Shown here piece by piece: positions 54,951 to 64,000 of a stretch of DNA of 64,000 nt; the stretch's first letter is position 1, and every line of letters starts with the position of its first letter. Origin of the DNA: an uncultured Bacteroidota bacterium (GTDB lineage: Bacteria > Bacteroidota > Bacteroidia > Chitinophagales > LD1). Position numbers and translations under genes: made by a program. Location of the stretch: NCBI GenBank assembly GCA_903919075.1, contig CAIXGR010000084.1, forward strand, positions 1 to 64,000, written 5' to 3'. The notes beneath the pieces were generated by a model. That model ran no database searches, was not told the DNA's origin, and saw only the letters and a list, made by a program, of their open reading frames with translations.

Positions 54951-57743
54951 ATGAAAAGAAGTTTGCTCTTTCTTGCCATCTTATCAACTTTAACTATAGG
55001 GACGATGGCACAGGCGCCCCAACAAATGAATTACCAGGCGGTAGTTCGTGATGCTTCGGGCCAGCCTTTACCAGGTGGAACTCACGTTTCCGTTCGTTTC
55101 CAAATTCACGATGGATCTCCCTCAGGAGCAGTGGTATATCAGGAAACTGATCTTGATACAACGAATCAATTTGGCCTTATAAATCAGGTTATTGGCGCAA
55201 GTAGTAACTTAGCATCAGTAAGCTGGGGCACTGGTCCAAAGTATTTACAAATTGAAGTTGATCCTGCTGGTGGCAGCAACTTTAACGATATGGGAACTTC
55301 GCAACTCATAAGCGTTCCTTATGCACTATACGCAGCCAATAGCGCAGCTGGAATTACCGGTTCTACTGGTCCTCAAGGCCCTCAAGGTCCTCAAGGCTCT
55401 CAAGGCCCTCAGGGTTCTCAAGGTCCTGCAGGTCCCGCTGGTACTACAGGTGCTCAAGGTAATACAGGCCCACAAGGTAACCAAGGCGCGCAAGGCAATG
55501 CTGGTGCTACAGGTGCACAAGGCCCCACAGGGCCTACAGGTGCTGCTGGTAGCCAAGGTGCTGCTGGTGCAACTGGCGCAACCGGTGCTGCTGGAGTTAC
55601 AGGCCCTGCAGGTATTAATGGTGTTAATGGTGCTACAGGCCCACAAGGTGCTGCAGGTGTTACAGGCCCACAAGGTATTTCAGGTGCTACAGGTGCCCAG
55701 GGTGCTACAGGTCCAATGGGCGCTACTGGCGCTACAGGTGCCGACGGTGTTACTGGCCCTTCAGGTGCTGCTAATATCAATGGCACTTTAAACTATGTTA
55801 TTAAATTCACACCCGATGGGCAAACCGGAGGAAACTCTCTTATATATGATAACGGAACTAACATAGGCGTAGGAACTGCTACACCTAATTCAAGCTACGT
55901 TATTGATGTTCAAGGACCAGGAACAGAAACAGGCACAGCTGTGCAAATTGGTTCAACTATAGCTTCTAGCGATTTAGTTTTAAATAAAGCCACCTCAGAT
56001 AATAATGCACTTCTTGATCTTCAAACCGATGGTTTAAGCACATGGTCAGCTGGAACATACGCTGGTGAAGACTTTTGGGCTATCAATTGGCAACTTGATG
56101 AAGTTTCTTTAGCCATAAGCCAGTCATCTGATTATGTAGGTATAGGAACAACTACTCCAATAAGCAAGTTAACAGTTAACAGCGACTTTTTTGCCACCAC
56201 ACCTGCTATATATGGTGAATATGATGGTGAAACGATGGGATTACCGGCTATTGAAGGATATAATAACGACAACAATTTTTTTGGTTACGAAGACGTGGGC
56301 GTTTATGGCCACTATAATTCAAGCTTCAATTTTGGTGTTGGTGTAGTAGGTATCGGATACTTAGGTGATTCAGTAGTAACTGCAGTAACGCCTTTATATG
56401 GTGGCCCTGCTGATATTGGTGTATACGGTAGTGGTGATGGTGCCGGTGTTTATGCCGATAACCAAGATCCATTCTTCCCAGCTTTAGTTGCTAATAACAC
56501 AGGTGCTTTATACGGCGGCGCTTATGTTGGCCTTGCGGCTTACTTTGGTGGAACTGTTGAAATTAACGACGGTTCAGCTGTTCCAGGTGCTGTGTTAACT
56601 TCACTTGATAATTTTGGTAATGCTACTTGGGCTCCAATCGGTGTTCTTACATCAGGCAGCGATTCACTATGGACTAACTTAGGTGGTGTTACTTATAATA
56701 ACAATATTGGTGGACAGGTTGGTATTGGAACTAGCACTCCTTTCGGTGCTACTCAAGCACAATCTGAAGCAGGTAATTTTGCAATAGGTTTATCGGGCAC
56801 AAGCCTTAATTCATCAAACTCAGGTACTTTATTCTCTGGTTTTTCATTGGCTTTTGCAGTTAACAGTGAAATAGCTGGTTTATACGGAGCAACTATAAAT
56901 GATGTTGTAGGTGATGCTTATGGCGTATTGGGCGAAAATTTTGGAAACTCAGCCAATAACACGGGTGTTATTGGTAGTTCTATTTCATTACTATTCGGAA
57001 ATGCAAACACTTGGAATTATGGTACTTTTGGCGTAGCTGTTTATGCTGATCAACAAAACTACGGTGTAGTTGGTGAAGCTTTCTATGCAGGCTCTAACGA
57101 TTATGGTGTTTATGGTTTTGCTCAATCAGGTGCTTCTACCGATACTGCTTATGGTATCTATGGCGCAGCCACTGGTGATAATGCTTATGCAGCTCACTTC
57201 GATGGTCAAATAACAATTAACGACGGAACACAATCTGCAGGTTATGTTCTTACTTCAGATGCTAACGGTAATGCTTCATGGCAGGTTCCTTCAGGCGGTG
57301 CAGGCCCTGGCAGCACAGGTTTCGAAGCAAACAATGCTAATACAATAATTGATGATTACACTGAAGCTACAGTAGTATTCGCTTCACCGGTTTTTGATGA
57401 TGGTGCTAATTACGATAATGTTACTGGCACTTACACAGCACCTTCAAGTGGCCTTTATCACTTCTCAGTTCATATTTTCTATGCTGCTTTTACTGAAGAG
57501 TTGGCTCCTGTTGAAACAGATATGTATCTTTTAGTTAATAATGCAGCGGTAACTAATGCAAGCACTACTTATTCATCAAGCACTAATAGCTTTAGTAATG
57601 ATATAAATGCAGACATTAAACTTTCTGCTGGTGACCAAGTGAATGTGCTTGTTATTAACTTTGCAGGTTCAGGTATTCCTGAACAATTGGGTGGCGATTT
57701 CTACGGATATTTCACTAATTTCTCAGGATATAAAGTATACTAA
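54951..57743 (+). CDS. Collagen-like protein with C1q-like C-terminal head
   Basis: 930 residues from ATG 54951 ([20 protein letters not shown]). Residues about 20-132 are the shared N-terminal module: [60 protein letters not shown]. Residues about 133-275 are Gly-X-Y triplets ([17 protein letters not shown]). Residues about 276-780 are Gly/Asn/Thr-rich with [13 protein letters not shown], several GIGTSTPFG-type pieces and repeated YGVYG blocks, as in tail fibres. The last about 145 residues are C1q/TNF-like: [31 protein letters not shown] and [10 protein letters not shown]1q heads trimerise, so collagen stalk plus C1q tip copies the animal complement design. No T9SS domain. Confidence 0.88.
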   Translation: MKRSLLFLAILSTLTIGTMAQAPQQMNYQAVVRDASGQPLPGGTHVSVRFQIHDGSPSGAVVYQETDLDTTNQFGLINQVIGASSNLASVSWGTGPKYLQIEVDPAGGSNFNDMGTSQLISVPYALYAANSAAGITGSTGPQGPQGPQGSQGPQGSQGPAGPAGTTGAQGNTGPQGNQGAQGNAGATGAQGPTGPTGAAGSQGAAGATGATGAAGVTGPAGINGVNGATGPQGAAGVTGPQGISGATGAQGATGPMGATGATGADGVTGPSGAANINGTLNYVIKFTPDGQTGGNSLIYDNGTNIGVGTATPNSSYVIDVQGPGTETGTAVQIGSTIASSDLVLNKATSDNNALLDLQTDGLSTWSAGTYAGEDFWAINWQLDEVSLAISQSSDYVGIGTTTPISKLTVNSDFFATTPAIYGEYDGETMGLPAIEGYNNDNNFFGYEDVGVYGHYNSSFNFGVGVVGIGYLGDSVVTAVTPLYGGPADIGVYGSGDGAGVYADNQDPFFPALVANNTGALYGGAYVGLAAYFGGTVEINDGSAVPGAVLTSLDNFGNATWAPIGVLTSGSDSLWTNLGGVTYNNNIGGQVGIGTSTPFGATQAQSEAGNFAIGLSGTSLNSSNSGTLFSGFSLAFAVNSEIAGLYGATINDVVGDAYGVLGENFGNSANNTGVIGSSISLLFGNANTWNYGTFGVAVYADQQNYGVVGEAFYAGSNDYGVYGFAQSGASTDTAYGIYGAATGDNAYAAHFDGQITINDGTQSAGYVLTSDANGNASWQVPSGGAGPGSTGFEANNANTIIDDYTEATVVFASPVFDDGANYDNVTGTYTAPSSGLYHFSVHIFYAAFTEELAPVETDMYLLVNNAAVTNASTTYSSSTNSFSNDINADIKLSAGDQVNVLVINFAGSGIPEQLGGDFYGYFTNFSGYKVY

Positions 57744-57756
57744 TTTTTAAAACAGG

Positions 57757-57783
57757 CCATCCCGTTTTTACGGGATGGTTTTT
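57757..57783 (+). terminator. Intrinsic terminator of the C1q-like collagen gene
   Basis: Stem CCATCCCGT / ACGGGATGG, loop TTTT, then TTTTT. It lies in the 53-base gap before the next gene, so that gene is read only by read-through or its own promoter. Confidence 0.85.
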
Positions 57784-57796
57784 AAAAACATAAAAT

Positions 57797-58342
57797 ATGA
57801 AAAGCAAAAAATTTATAATGTTTCTGATAAGTGCTGGCATCATGATTTCAGCTTATGCCCAGCAAGCAAAAACTGATGCAGTGTCAGTGAAAAATAAAAC
57901 CGCTGCAAAAGGTGTTGACCCAAATATTGAGCGCACCCGTATTGTAAACGAAAAAATTGCTACTGATAAGGCGGCTGCCGCACAAAGAAGCAATACAAAA
58001 CATAATATTGCTCCACAACACATGCCAATGCAAGGCAAAGTGCCTACCAGTAATGGCAATAGTATTAAGCCTCAGGTAATGTCGAAAGCACAACCAGCTA
58101 CTGGAAAAACCGAAACAAGAACAGGTGGTTTCAAACCGGCACCTGCTACTGCTTCAGCTCCTCAAAGTTCTGGTAAATCAATTCAGCAACAAAGAGAAGA
58201 AGGACAGGCAAGATCAATGCAAATGAAAAGAGAAAATGCTCAGCAACACAAAGCGGCTCCTCGTGTTAATAACACTAAAGTAACTGCTAAAGGGCCTATG
58301 GCTGGCAGCACTTCAAAACCAAGCACTCCAACAACAAAATAG
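57797..58342 (+). CDS. Secreted, basic, disordered hypothetical protein
   Basis: 181 residues. Signal peptide (MKSKKFIMFLISAGIMISAYA, cut after AYA or AQQ). The mature protein is rich in Lys, Gln, Ala, Asn, Pro and Thr with a single Phe and no Trp, Tyr or Cys: strongly disordered and basic. Examples: NEKIATDKAAAAQRSNTKH, SGKSIQQQREEGQARSMQM. No family recognised. It lies right after the 930-residue collagen-like gene, but a terminator stands between, so a functional link is open. Coding is supported by the signal peptide and length. Confidence 0.65.
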   Translation: MKSKKFIMFLISAGIMISAYAQQAKTDAVSVKNKTAAKGVDPNIERTRIVNEKIATDKAAAAQRSNTKHNIAPQHMPMQGKVPTSNGNSIKPQVMSKAQPATGKTETRTGGFKPAPATASAPQSSGKSIQQQREEGQARSMQMKRENAQQHKAAPRVNNTKVTAKGPMAGSTSKPSTPTTK

Positions 58343-58390
58343 TACACAAATTTTTGGAAAACAGTATTTGATTTCCAAAAGTATAAAACA

Positions 58391-58420
58391 AAAAAGCCCT
58401 GCATTATTGCGGGGCTTTTT
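58391..58420. terminator. Bidirectional intrinsic terminator
   Basis: Stem AAAAAGCCCTGC / GCGGGGCTTTTT (one T-G pair), loop ATTATT, flanked by A and T runs, between convergent genes. Confidence 0.92.
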
Positions 58421-58423
58421 TGT

Positions 58424-59659
58424 TTAGTATAACATTCTTGCTTTAATGGTATTAGGAACGCTTTTAAGCAGCGCAAAGGCTTCGTTTGAAAGAGAAGTGT
58501 CAATATCTAGCACCACGTAGCCAATTTGGTCGTTAGTCTTTAAATACTGCCCCACTATATTTATTTTATGGGAAGATAACTTGGAATTAATTTCGCCCAA
58601 AACACCAGGCACGTTTTTATGTATATGCAATATCCGATGTGTTTTAGCCTGCATAGGTAAGCTTAACGAGGGTACGGTTAATGAGCCGGTAGTAATACCC
58701 TTTTCAAGATAATTCAACAGTTTCGATGTTACATCCAGCCCTATATTAAGCTGAGCCTCCTCCGTTGAGCCACCAATATGGGGTGTAAGAATAACATTAG
58801 GCAAATTTTGTAGAGCGCTCGAAAATTTGCCACCATTCTTTTCAGGCTCTTCAGGAAATACATCAATGGCTGCCCCTGCCAACTGCCCTTCAACCAGCGA
58901 ATTTCTCAACGCATCAATATCTATCACATCGCCCCGCGAATAATTAATCAGCAACGTTCCCTTTTTAAAATAGGCAAGTGTTTGCTCATTAATCATATTA
59001 TGTGTCGAGGCATCGCCAGGCACATGGACAGTAACAATATTCGAGCGCCGCAATAATTCTTTCAGTGAACGCACCTGCCGTGCATTACCATGTGGTAGTT
59101 TCGGCTCTATATCATAATATATTACGCTCATGCCCATCGCCTCTGCCATCACACTTACCTGCGATCCAATATTTCCGTAACCAATAATGCCTAAAGTTTT
59201 TCCGCGCAGTTCATAACATCCTTTGGCATCTTTTAGCCACAGACCTTTATGTGCAGCAATGTTTTTATCGTGTATTTTTCGAATAAGCATGATAGAAAGC
59301 CCTATAATCAATTCGGCAACGCTTCGGGTATTTGCATAAGGAGCGTTAAATATTGCCACGCCGGCATTTGTGGCGGCGTTCATGTCAACCTGGTTGGTTC
59401 CAATACAATAGCAACCGGTGGCAAGTAATTTATCGGCTTTTGCAAAAACCTTTGGGGTAATATGCGTTTTGCTGCGAATACCCATCAGGTGAACGCCTTT
59501 TATTTCGGCAATTAGTTCCTTTTCATCCAGGGCGCTGGTTATTTTTTTTACGTTGGTATACCCCGCTTCTTTAAATTCCTCAACCGATACATCGCTGATG
59601 TTTTCAAGCAATAGTATTTTTATTTTATCCTTGGGGTAACTGGTTAGTTGGTCTCTCAT
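58424..59659 (-). CDS. serA: D-3-phosphoglycerate dehydrogenase
   Basis: 411 residues. First step of serine synthesis: 3-phosphoglycerate to 3-phosphohydroxypyruvate with NAD. NAD-binding GIIGYGNIGSQVSVMAE near 160; substrate/catalytic Arg in LLINYSRGDVID, Glu in DVFPEEP, and His in TPHIGGSTEEAQ near 300; C-terminal ACT domain (ILHIHKNVPGVLGEINSKLS ... YVVLDID) about 335-411 for serine feedback. This is the short, Escherichia coli-like type. Third in an operon with the two genes upstream; a 7-base repeat tract lies in the gap. glyA lies on the other side, on the plus strand. Confidence 0.95.
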   Translation of the reverse strand: MRDQLTSYPKDKIKILLLENISDVSVEEFKEAGYTNVKKITSALDEKELIAEIKGVHLMGIRSKTHITPKVFAKADKLLATGCYCIGTNQVDMNAATNAGVAIFNAPYANTRSVAELIIGLSIMLIRKIHDKNIAAHKGLWLKDAKGCYELRGKTLGIIGYGNIGSQVSVMAEAMGMSVIYYDIEPKLPHGNARQVRSLKELLRRSNIVTVHVPGDASTHNMINEQTLAYFKKGTLLINYSRGDVIDIDALRNSLVEGQLAGAAIDVFPEEPEKNGGKFSSALQNLPNVILTPHIGGSTEEAQLNIGLDVTSKLLNYLEKGITTGSLTVPSLSLPMQAKTHRILHIHKNVPGVLGEINSKLSSHKINIVGQYLKTNDQIGYVVLDIDTSLSNEAFALLKSVPNTIKARMLY

Positions 59660-59664
59660 AGTTT

Positions 59665-59692
59665 ACAAACTACAAATTATAAATTTTGAATT
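59665..59692. repeat. Degenerate 7-base tandem repeat tract 5
   Basis: On the plus strand: ACAAACT, ACAAATT, ATAAATT, TTGAATT. It spans the stop codon of the nitronate monooxygenase-like gene and the 17-base gap before serA. Confidence 0.6.
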
Positions 59693-60618
59693 TCATTTTT
59701 GGCTGCTAAAAATTCGGCCCAAATTTCTTTTACAATTTCAGCAGCAGGTTTTATTTCTTTTATAAGCGAAGCAATTTGACCTATTTCTAATTCCCCTTCT
59801 TTTAAATCCCCCTCAAACATTCCCTTCTTAGCTCTGGCGCGTCCTAATATCTCGGCTAGCTCTACAGCGCTTGCGCCCTTTTCATCAGCATCTTGTATGC
59901 GTTTTTGAAAATCATTTTTAATCAACCGCACCGGCACTATTTTTTTGATGCATAACATGGTATCTCCTTCATTACTATGCGCTACAAGCTCTTTGAAATT
60001 TTGGTGGCCTGATGATTCGTTACTGCAAACAAAACGCGTTCCCATTTGAACTCCATCAGCGCCTAAGGCCATTGCCGCCAACATACCTCTACCGGTTGCA
60101 ATACCACCGGCTGCTATTACCGGAAGTTGCGTAGCAGCACGCACTTGCGGAATTAAAACAAATGTTGTCGTCTCATCTCGGCCATTATGCCCGCCTGCTT
60201 CAAAGCCCTCGCAAACTACGGCATCGCAACCCGCAGCTTCTGCCTTTTGCGCAAACTTTGATGATGCTACTACGTGAACTACTTTTATTCCGTTGTCCTT
60301 TAAATGTTGTGTCCAGGTTTTGGGGTTACCGGCCGAGCTAAAAACTATCTTCACACCTTCTTCAAGAATAATCGCAATGTGCTTATCAATATCGGGGTAC
60401 AAAAGCGGAACATTAACCCCAAATGGTTTATCAGTAGCAGCCTTGCATTTTCTAATATGTTCACGCAAAACATCCGGGTACATGGAGCCGCTTCCAATTA
60501 ACCCCAATCCCCCGGCATTGCTTACTGCTGAAGCAAGTTCCCACCCGGCGCACCATATCATACCCGCCTGTATAATGGGGTATTGAATATTAAAAAGTTG
60601 GGTAATACGGTTGTTCAT
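59677..60618 (-). CDS. Nitronate monooxygenase / FabK-like flavoprotein
   Basis: 313 residues. FMN-binding TIM barrel: IQAGMIWCAGWELASAVSNAGGLGLIGSGSM at the start, VVCEGFEAGGHNG near 140, PVIAAGGIATGRGMLAAMALGADGVQMGTRF near 170-200. The His in GGHNG and the glycine-rich phosphate loop are conserved. The family includes nitronate monooxygenases and FabK enoyl-ACP reductases, which cannot be told apart safely here. Operon: nucleotidyltransferase gene 33 bases upstream, serA 17 bases downstream. Confidence 0.9.
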   Translation of the reverse strand: MNNRITQLFNIQYPIIQAGMIWCAGWELASAVSNAGGLGLIGSGSMYPDVLREHIRKCKAATDKPFGVNVPLLYPDIDKHIAIILEEGVKIVFSSAGNPKTWTQHLKDNGIKVVHVVASSKFAQKAEAAGCDAVVCEGFEAGGHNGRDETTTFVLIPQVRAATQLPVIAAGGIATGRGMLAAMALGADGVQMGTRFVCSNESSGHQNFKELVAHSNEGDTMLCIKKIVPVRLIKNDFQKRIQDADEKGASAVELAEILGRARAKKGMFEGDLKEGELEIGQIASLIKEIKPAAEIVKEIWAEFLAAKNEIQNL

Positions 60619-60651
60619 TCATTGAAAGTTTGTCAGCCTTAAAGCGCGGCG

Positions 60652-61668
60652 TTAATCATTCATATCGCCTCTCAAATCAATTTCTGTATTGTCGCCTATG
60701 TTCAGGCTTTGGCTTAGGCCTGTAATGCCGGAATCGCTGCCTATAAGCGAGCCATGCAAAACCACATTTTCTAATTTGCTGAATGAACCCACAATGGAGT
60801 TTTTAATAATACAATAATTGATTTCTGTGTTTTCAGAAATAGAAACGTTGGGCCCAATAATTGAATTTTTAAGTTTTACTCCTGTTGCAATACTTACCGG
60901 TGGTACTATAATACAATCCTCGCAAGTGCCATTATTGGTAAGTGTGGCTGCCTGTCGTTTTAAGAGAATAGCATTGGTTTCAAGCAATATATCTTTCTTG
61001 CCCACATCGTACCAGCTTTCTACTTTATAGCCTTTAAATTTTACACCGGTCTCAATCATTTTCATCAGCGCGTCGGTAAGCTGAAACTCGTTATTATTAT
61101 TATTTCTAAGTTGGTTTTTTACAATATACCCTAGTGAATCCATAAGCAACGCCGTTTCGCGTATAAAATAAATACCAACCAAAGCCATGTTCGATTTAGG
61201 TATAGATGGTTTTTCGATTACAGCTTTTATAAAACCATGTTCGTCAATTTCGGCTACACCAAACGCACGCGGGTCCTCTACCTTTTTAACGCACAGGGTT
61301 GAATTTTTTTCAGCCCAAACATTTTTAAGGTCTATATCTACAATGGTATCGCCAAGGTGAATTACCAATTCTTTATTTACATCAATTACATCCTTCGCAA
61401 TCCAAATAGCGTGGCCCAGACCTTCGCGGTTTTCTTGTGTTACAAAGCTGGCATCAAGGCCGGGATATTTTTGCTCGACAAACTCTTTTATTTTTTCGCC
61501 CAGGTAGCCTATTACAAAAACAAATTTGTTTACGCCGTTTTCGCGCAACTCATCAATAATAAACGAAAGTATGGGTTTTCCCGCCACCGAAATTAGCGCT
61601 TTGGGTTGTGTATAGGTTAGTGGTCTAAGCCGTGTTCCGGCACCTGCAACTGGTATTATAGCTTGCAT
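60652..61668 (-). CDS. Sugar-phosphate nucleotidyltransferase with left-handed beta-helix domain
   Basis: 338 residues from ATG 61668 (MQAIIPVAGAGTRLRPLTY); 14 extra codons upstream are not part of the fold. Nucleotidyltransferase with GAGTRLRPLTYTQPKAL as the nucleotide-binding loop, VIHLGDTIVDIDL, and VGIYFIRETALLM. Residues about 240-338 are a left-handed beta-helix (SIIGPNVSISENTEINYCIIKNSIVGS). Glucose-1-phosphate or related sugar phosphate to NDP-sugar is expected; nucleotide and sugar are not determined. First gene of the serA operon. Confidence 0.9.
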   Translation of the reverse strand: MQAIIPVAGAGTRLRPLTYTQPKALISVAGKPILSFIIDELRENGVNKFVFVIGYLGEKIKEFVEQKYPGLDASFVTQENREGLGHAIWIAKDVIDVNKELVIHLGDTIVDIDLKNVWAEKNSTLCVKKVEDPRAFGVAEIDEHGFIKAVIEKPSIPKSNMALVGIYFIRETALLMDSLGYIVKNQLRNNNNNEFQLTDALMKMIETGVKFKGYKVESWYDVGKKDILLETNAILLKRQAATLTNNGTCEDCIIVPPVSIATGVKLKNSIIGPNVSISENTEINYCIIKNSIVGSFSKLENVVLHGSLIGSDSGITGLSQSLNIGDNTEIDLRGDMND

Positions 61669-61782
61669 TTGTGTAATGGTTGAATTGCGAATATATAATA
61701 GTTGATGCATTATTGGTTAATTGCATAATTCAGTGGCTTAAAACCCCAATTTTTGCTCAATAAAGCTATGCTCTGTTAATAA

Positions 61783-61817
61783 ATCTCATATACCATATCT
61801 CACGTCTCAAATCTCTA
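61783..61817. repeat. Degenerate 7-base tandem repeat tract 6
   Basis: Units ATCTCAT, ATACCAT, ATCTCAC, GTCTCAA, ATCTCTA. It directly precedes the glyA -7 candidate (TATCTTCG at 61822-61829). Confidence 0.7.
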
Positions 61818-61821
61818 ATAT

Positions 61822-61829
61822 TATCTTCG
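61822..61829 (+). promoter_or_regulatory. Candidate -7 element of glyA (TAnnTTCG variant)
   Basis: TATCTTCG, 16 bases before the glyA ATG. The 7-base repeat tract lies where a -33 element should be. Confidence 0.4.
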
Positions 61830-61845
61830 CTTTAAAATTGAATAC

Positions 61846-63114
61846 ATGAAAGACAAAGTTGTATTGGATATTATTAATAAAGAACTACACCGCCAGCGCG
61901 AAGGAATTGAATTAATTGCTTCTGAAAACTTTACCTCAACCGATGTAATGGAGGCTATGGGTACCTGTCTTACCAATAAATATGCAGAGGGGCTGCCGGG
62001 CAAGCGCTATTACGGCGGCTGCCAATTTGTAGACGAGGTAGAAAATCTGGCTATTGAAAGATTAAAACAACTTTTTGGCGCAGTATGGGCCAATGTGCAG
62101 CCACATTCAGGCGCACAGGCTAACGCAGCAGTAATGCTGGCCTGCCTTAGACCTGGCGATAAAATTTTGGGGTTTAACTTGTCTCATGGTGGGCACTTAA
62201 CACATGGCTCACCGGTTAACTTTTCGGGCAAATTATATGTGCCCTCTTTTTATGGGGTAGAAAAAGAAACAGGGAGAATTGATATGAATAAAGTGCGCGA
62301 AACGGCACTTAAAGAAAAACCAAAGTTGATTATTTGTGGTGCCTCTGCCTACTCTCGCGAGTGGGAATATGCAAAGTTTAGAAGTATTGCTGATGAAGTG
62401 AACGCTCTTTTGTTGGCAGATATAGCCCACCCTGCGGGCCTAATTGCTGCAGGCTTGTTAGATAACGCGCTTAAATACTGCCACATTGTTACCAGCACCA
62501 CGCATAAAACATTACGTGGACCAAGGGGCGGTATTATTATGATGGGCGCAGATTTCCAAAACCCCTTTGGTGACAAAACCCCTAAAGGAGAGATAAAAAT
62601 GATGAGCGCCTTGCTAGATAGCGGTGTATTTCCTGGCACGCAGGGCGGGCCGTTGGAGCACGTAATTGCGGCCAAAGCAGTAGCTTTTGGTGAAGCACTT
62701 ACCGATGATTTTAAAACATACCAGCAACAGGTTATAAAAAATGCACAGGCACTTGCAAAAGCTTTGGTGGATAAAGAGTACCAGATAATTTCCGGAGGAA
62801 CCGACAATCACCTGATGTTGATTGATTTGCGAAACAAAAATGTTTCAGGCAAACAAGCTGAAGCAGCTTTGGTTAAGGCGGATATTACTTGCAATAAAAA
62901 CATGGTTCCTTTCGATGATAAATCGCCTTTTGTTACCTCAGGCATCCGTTTGGGTACGCCCGCAGTTACCACTCGGGGCATGAAGGAGAAGGATATGCAG
63001 CAAATAGCCAACTGGATTGATAAAATTGTGCACGAAGTAGAAAATGAAACCGCAATAGGCCAAGTAAAATCCGAAGTGAACGAGTATATGAAACAGTTCC
63101 CTTTATATGAATAA
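61846..63114 (+). CDS. glyA: Serine hydroxymethyltransferase
   Basis: 422 residues. PLP enzyme converting serine and tetrahydrofolate to glycine and 5,10-methylene-THF, the main one-carbon source. [53 protein letters not shown], the PLP Lys at about 221 in [13 protein letters not shown], and [15 protein letters not shown]. Full length. The next gene overlaps it by 8 bases. Close to serA, so serine synthesis and use lie together. Confidence 0.97.
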   Translation: MKDKVVLDIINKELHRQREGIELIASENFTSTDVMEAMGTCLTNKYAEGLPGKRYYGGCQFVDEVENLAIERLKQLFGAVWANVQPHSGAQANAAVMLACLRPGDKILGFNLSHGGHLTHGSPVNFSGKLYVPSFYGVEKETGRIDMNKVRETALKEKPKLIICGASAYSREWEYAKFRSIADEVNALLLADIAHPAGLIAAGLLDNALKYCHIVTSTTHKTLRGPRGGIIMMGADFQNPFGDKTPKGEIKMMSALLDSGVFPGTQGGPLEHVIAAKAVAFGEALTDDFKTYQQQVIKNAQALAKALVDKEYQIISGGTDNHLMLIDLRNKNVSGKQAEAALVKADITCNKNMVPFDDKSPFVTSGIRLGTPAVTTRGMKEKDMQQIANWIDKIVHEVENETAIGQVKSEVNEYMKQFPLYE

Positions 63115-63661
63115 AAACGATGTATGGCATTTAAGATTATTAATAAGCTGGGATTTTAAACCCCTGGTTTTTTTAATGTCCTTGACGCTGTTGTCTATTT
63201 TCTGCCTTCCCATTTTCTCCTTCTCCCAAACACATCCACTTTATAATCAGGCAAATAAATATTACGAACAAAAAAAGTTCGATTCGGCATTAGTTGTTTT
63301 CAATCAAATACTAAATGAATATCCGCATAATAAAGAAGCTTATTACAACGCGGGATTATGCTTATATCATCTTCATAAATATGAATTAGCAACACAAGAT
63401 TTTGATGCCTGTTTACGTTTAGATAGTGGGTTTAACGATGCGCACTACATGAAAGGCCTGGCGCTGCAAAACACAGGAAACTTAAAACCCGCGCTAACTG
63501 AATTTGAAAAAACAGAAAATAAAAATTTCAAACAACGAATCAAATGGTACCAGCTTTCCGTATTAATAAGTAAAAACTGGTATTATATGGTGGCCATCAT
63601 GTTCATCATTATTGTTCTCTTCGCCATTGTCTCAAAAAGTATGGCTTATAAAAGAAGCTAA
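63107..63661 (+). CDS. TPR protein with C-terminal membrane anchor
   Basis: 184 residues from ATG 63107, inside the end of glyA (8-base overlap, translational coupling likely). A long hydrophobic N-terminus (residues about 18-42: [20 protein letters not shown], cut near SFSQ) looks like a signal peptide with a long basic lead; an internal Met at residue 24 is an alternative. Then about two and a half TPR units ([58 protein letters not shown]). C-terminal membrane helix ([17 protein letters not shown]) at about 160-178. Periplasmic TPR domain anchored in the inner membrane; function unknown. Confidence 0.82.
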   Translation: MNKNDVWHLRLLISWDFKPLVFLMSLTLLSIFCLPIFSFSQTHPLYNQANKYYEQKKFDSALVVFNQILNEYPHNKEAYYNAGLCLYHLHKYELATQDFDACLRLDSGFNDAHYMKGLALQNTGNLKPALTEFEKTENKNFKQRIKWYQLSVLISKNWYYMVAIMFIIIVLFAIVSKSMAYKRS

Positions 63662-63682
63662 ACGTTAGGGTTGGTTGTTTTT

Positions 63683-64000
63683 CTAAAGGTCAATCCAGTA
63701 TCTCCGCTTCCATACTCGTGCATGCTCGCTGTACATTTCATTTTCAAATTTTCCTTTATTGCGCTCAATTATTTTTATCGAAGCGGTATTATTCTTATCG
63801 CAGGTTACTAAAACTTTATTCATCCCAAATCTTAAAGCCTCAAAAAGCCCCAGTTCAAGAATTTTAGTGCCATACCCTTTTTTACGTTGGTTGGGTGCTA
63901 TTATATACCCAATGTGGCCGCCGGTTTTTAGCAAATTATCAGTCAGCCAGTGCCTTATCGAAATATTGCCAATGTATTGGTCGTTATCAACCATCCATAA
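63683..64000 (-). CDS. GNAT family N-acetyltransferase (partial, 5' end outside window)
   Basis: 106 codons visible, still open at the window edge (LWMVDNDQYIGNISIRHW). GNAT core: GYIIAPNQRKKGYGTKILELGL is the acetyl-CoA-binding motif (Q/RxxGxG), followed by KVLVTCDKNNTASIKIIERN and ending VWKRRYWIDL. Similar to acetyltransferases that follow the pattern IGxIxIRH...GxxGYxIxPxxRxxGxG. Substrate unknown. Confidence 0.9.
   Translation of the reverse strand, partial: LWMVDNDQYIGNISIRHWLTDNLLKTGGHIGYIIAPNQRKKGYGTKILELGLFEALRFGMNKVLVTCDKNNTASIKIIERNKGKFENEMYSEHARVWKRRYWIDL

Overview
The window is a 64-kb piece of a chromosome from a Bacteroidota bacterium, probably of the Chitinophagales/Sphingobacteriales kind; the exact order cannot be fixed from sequence alone. 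The evidence is: three secreted proteins with type IX secretion system (T9SS) C-terminal sorting domains, the T9SS/gliding genes porD-like (DUF4835) and gldH, an atpD-atpC pair standing apart from the other ATP synthase genes, Bacteroidota-type promoters (TTTG / TAnnTTTG), low GC, and many Bacteroidota-restricted families (DUF5606, DUF4835, DUF3857 pairs, FISUMP). No rRNA, tRNA, CRISPR array, transposase or prophage was seen, so this is ordinary chromosome with a rich set of secreted and surface genes.

Layout. 1-10.9 kb: an ABC-F ATPase (cut by the window edge), then secreted proteins: FISUMP, leucine-rich repeats, DUF4838, a T9SS cargo protein and a protein with an Lcl-type C-terminus. 11-13 kb: atpD (carrying a one-base frameshift) and atpC. 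13-21.7 kb: two collagen-like proteins flanking a small T9SS protein and uvrB; the second collagen gene is also frameshifted by one base. 22-31 kb: housekeeping and membrane genes (DUF5606, M3 oligopeptidase, DUF4337, CHAD, an ABC exporter, YbjQ, a histidine kinase). 31-42 kb: lipoproteins, a polyprenyl-phosphate sugar transferase, a coupled DUF3857 pair and a Gfo/Idh/MocA oxidoreductase. 42-47.6 kb: rpsU, then a run coaB-porD-gpx-holB-ricT-gldH. 47.7-54.8 kb: a P-loop protein, an AGMO-like fatty acid hydroxylase, a lipoprotein, a T9SS protein, a UbiB kinase with a phasin-like protein, and a YhhN lysoplasmalogenase. 55-58.3 kb: a 930-residue collagen-like protein ending in a C1q-like head, and a basic disordered secreted protein. 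58.4-64 kb: an operon of nucleotidyltransferase, nitronate monooxygenase-like and serA, then glyA with an overlapping TPR gene, and a partial acetyltransferase.

Two patterns stand out. First, four secreted proteins share the same N-terminal module of about 110 residues (starting with a motif like LNYQAVVRD and ending SVPYALYA), three of them followed by Gly-Pro-Thr collagen repeats and each carrying a different C-terminal end (S74 chaperone, C1q-like, Lcl-type, or an unassigned head). This looks like a modular surface-fibre family. Second, six short tracts at gene boundaries are built from degenerate tandem repeats with a strict 7-base period; one lies inside a lipoprotein signal peptide, where copy-number change would shift the frame. 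A separate GC-rich hairpin repeat family and a cluster of five GGTTGACA-like sites add to the unexplained intergenic structure.
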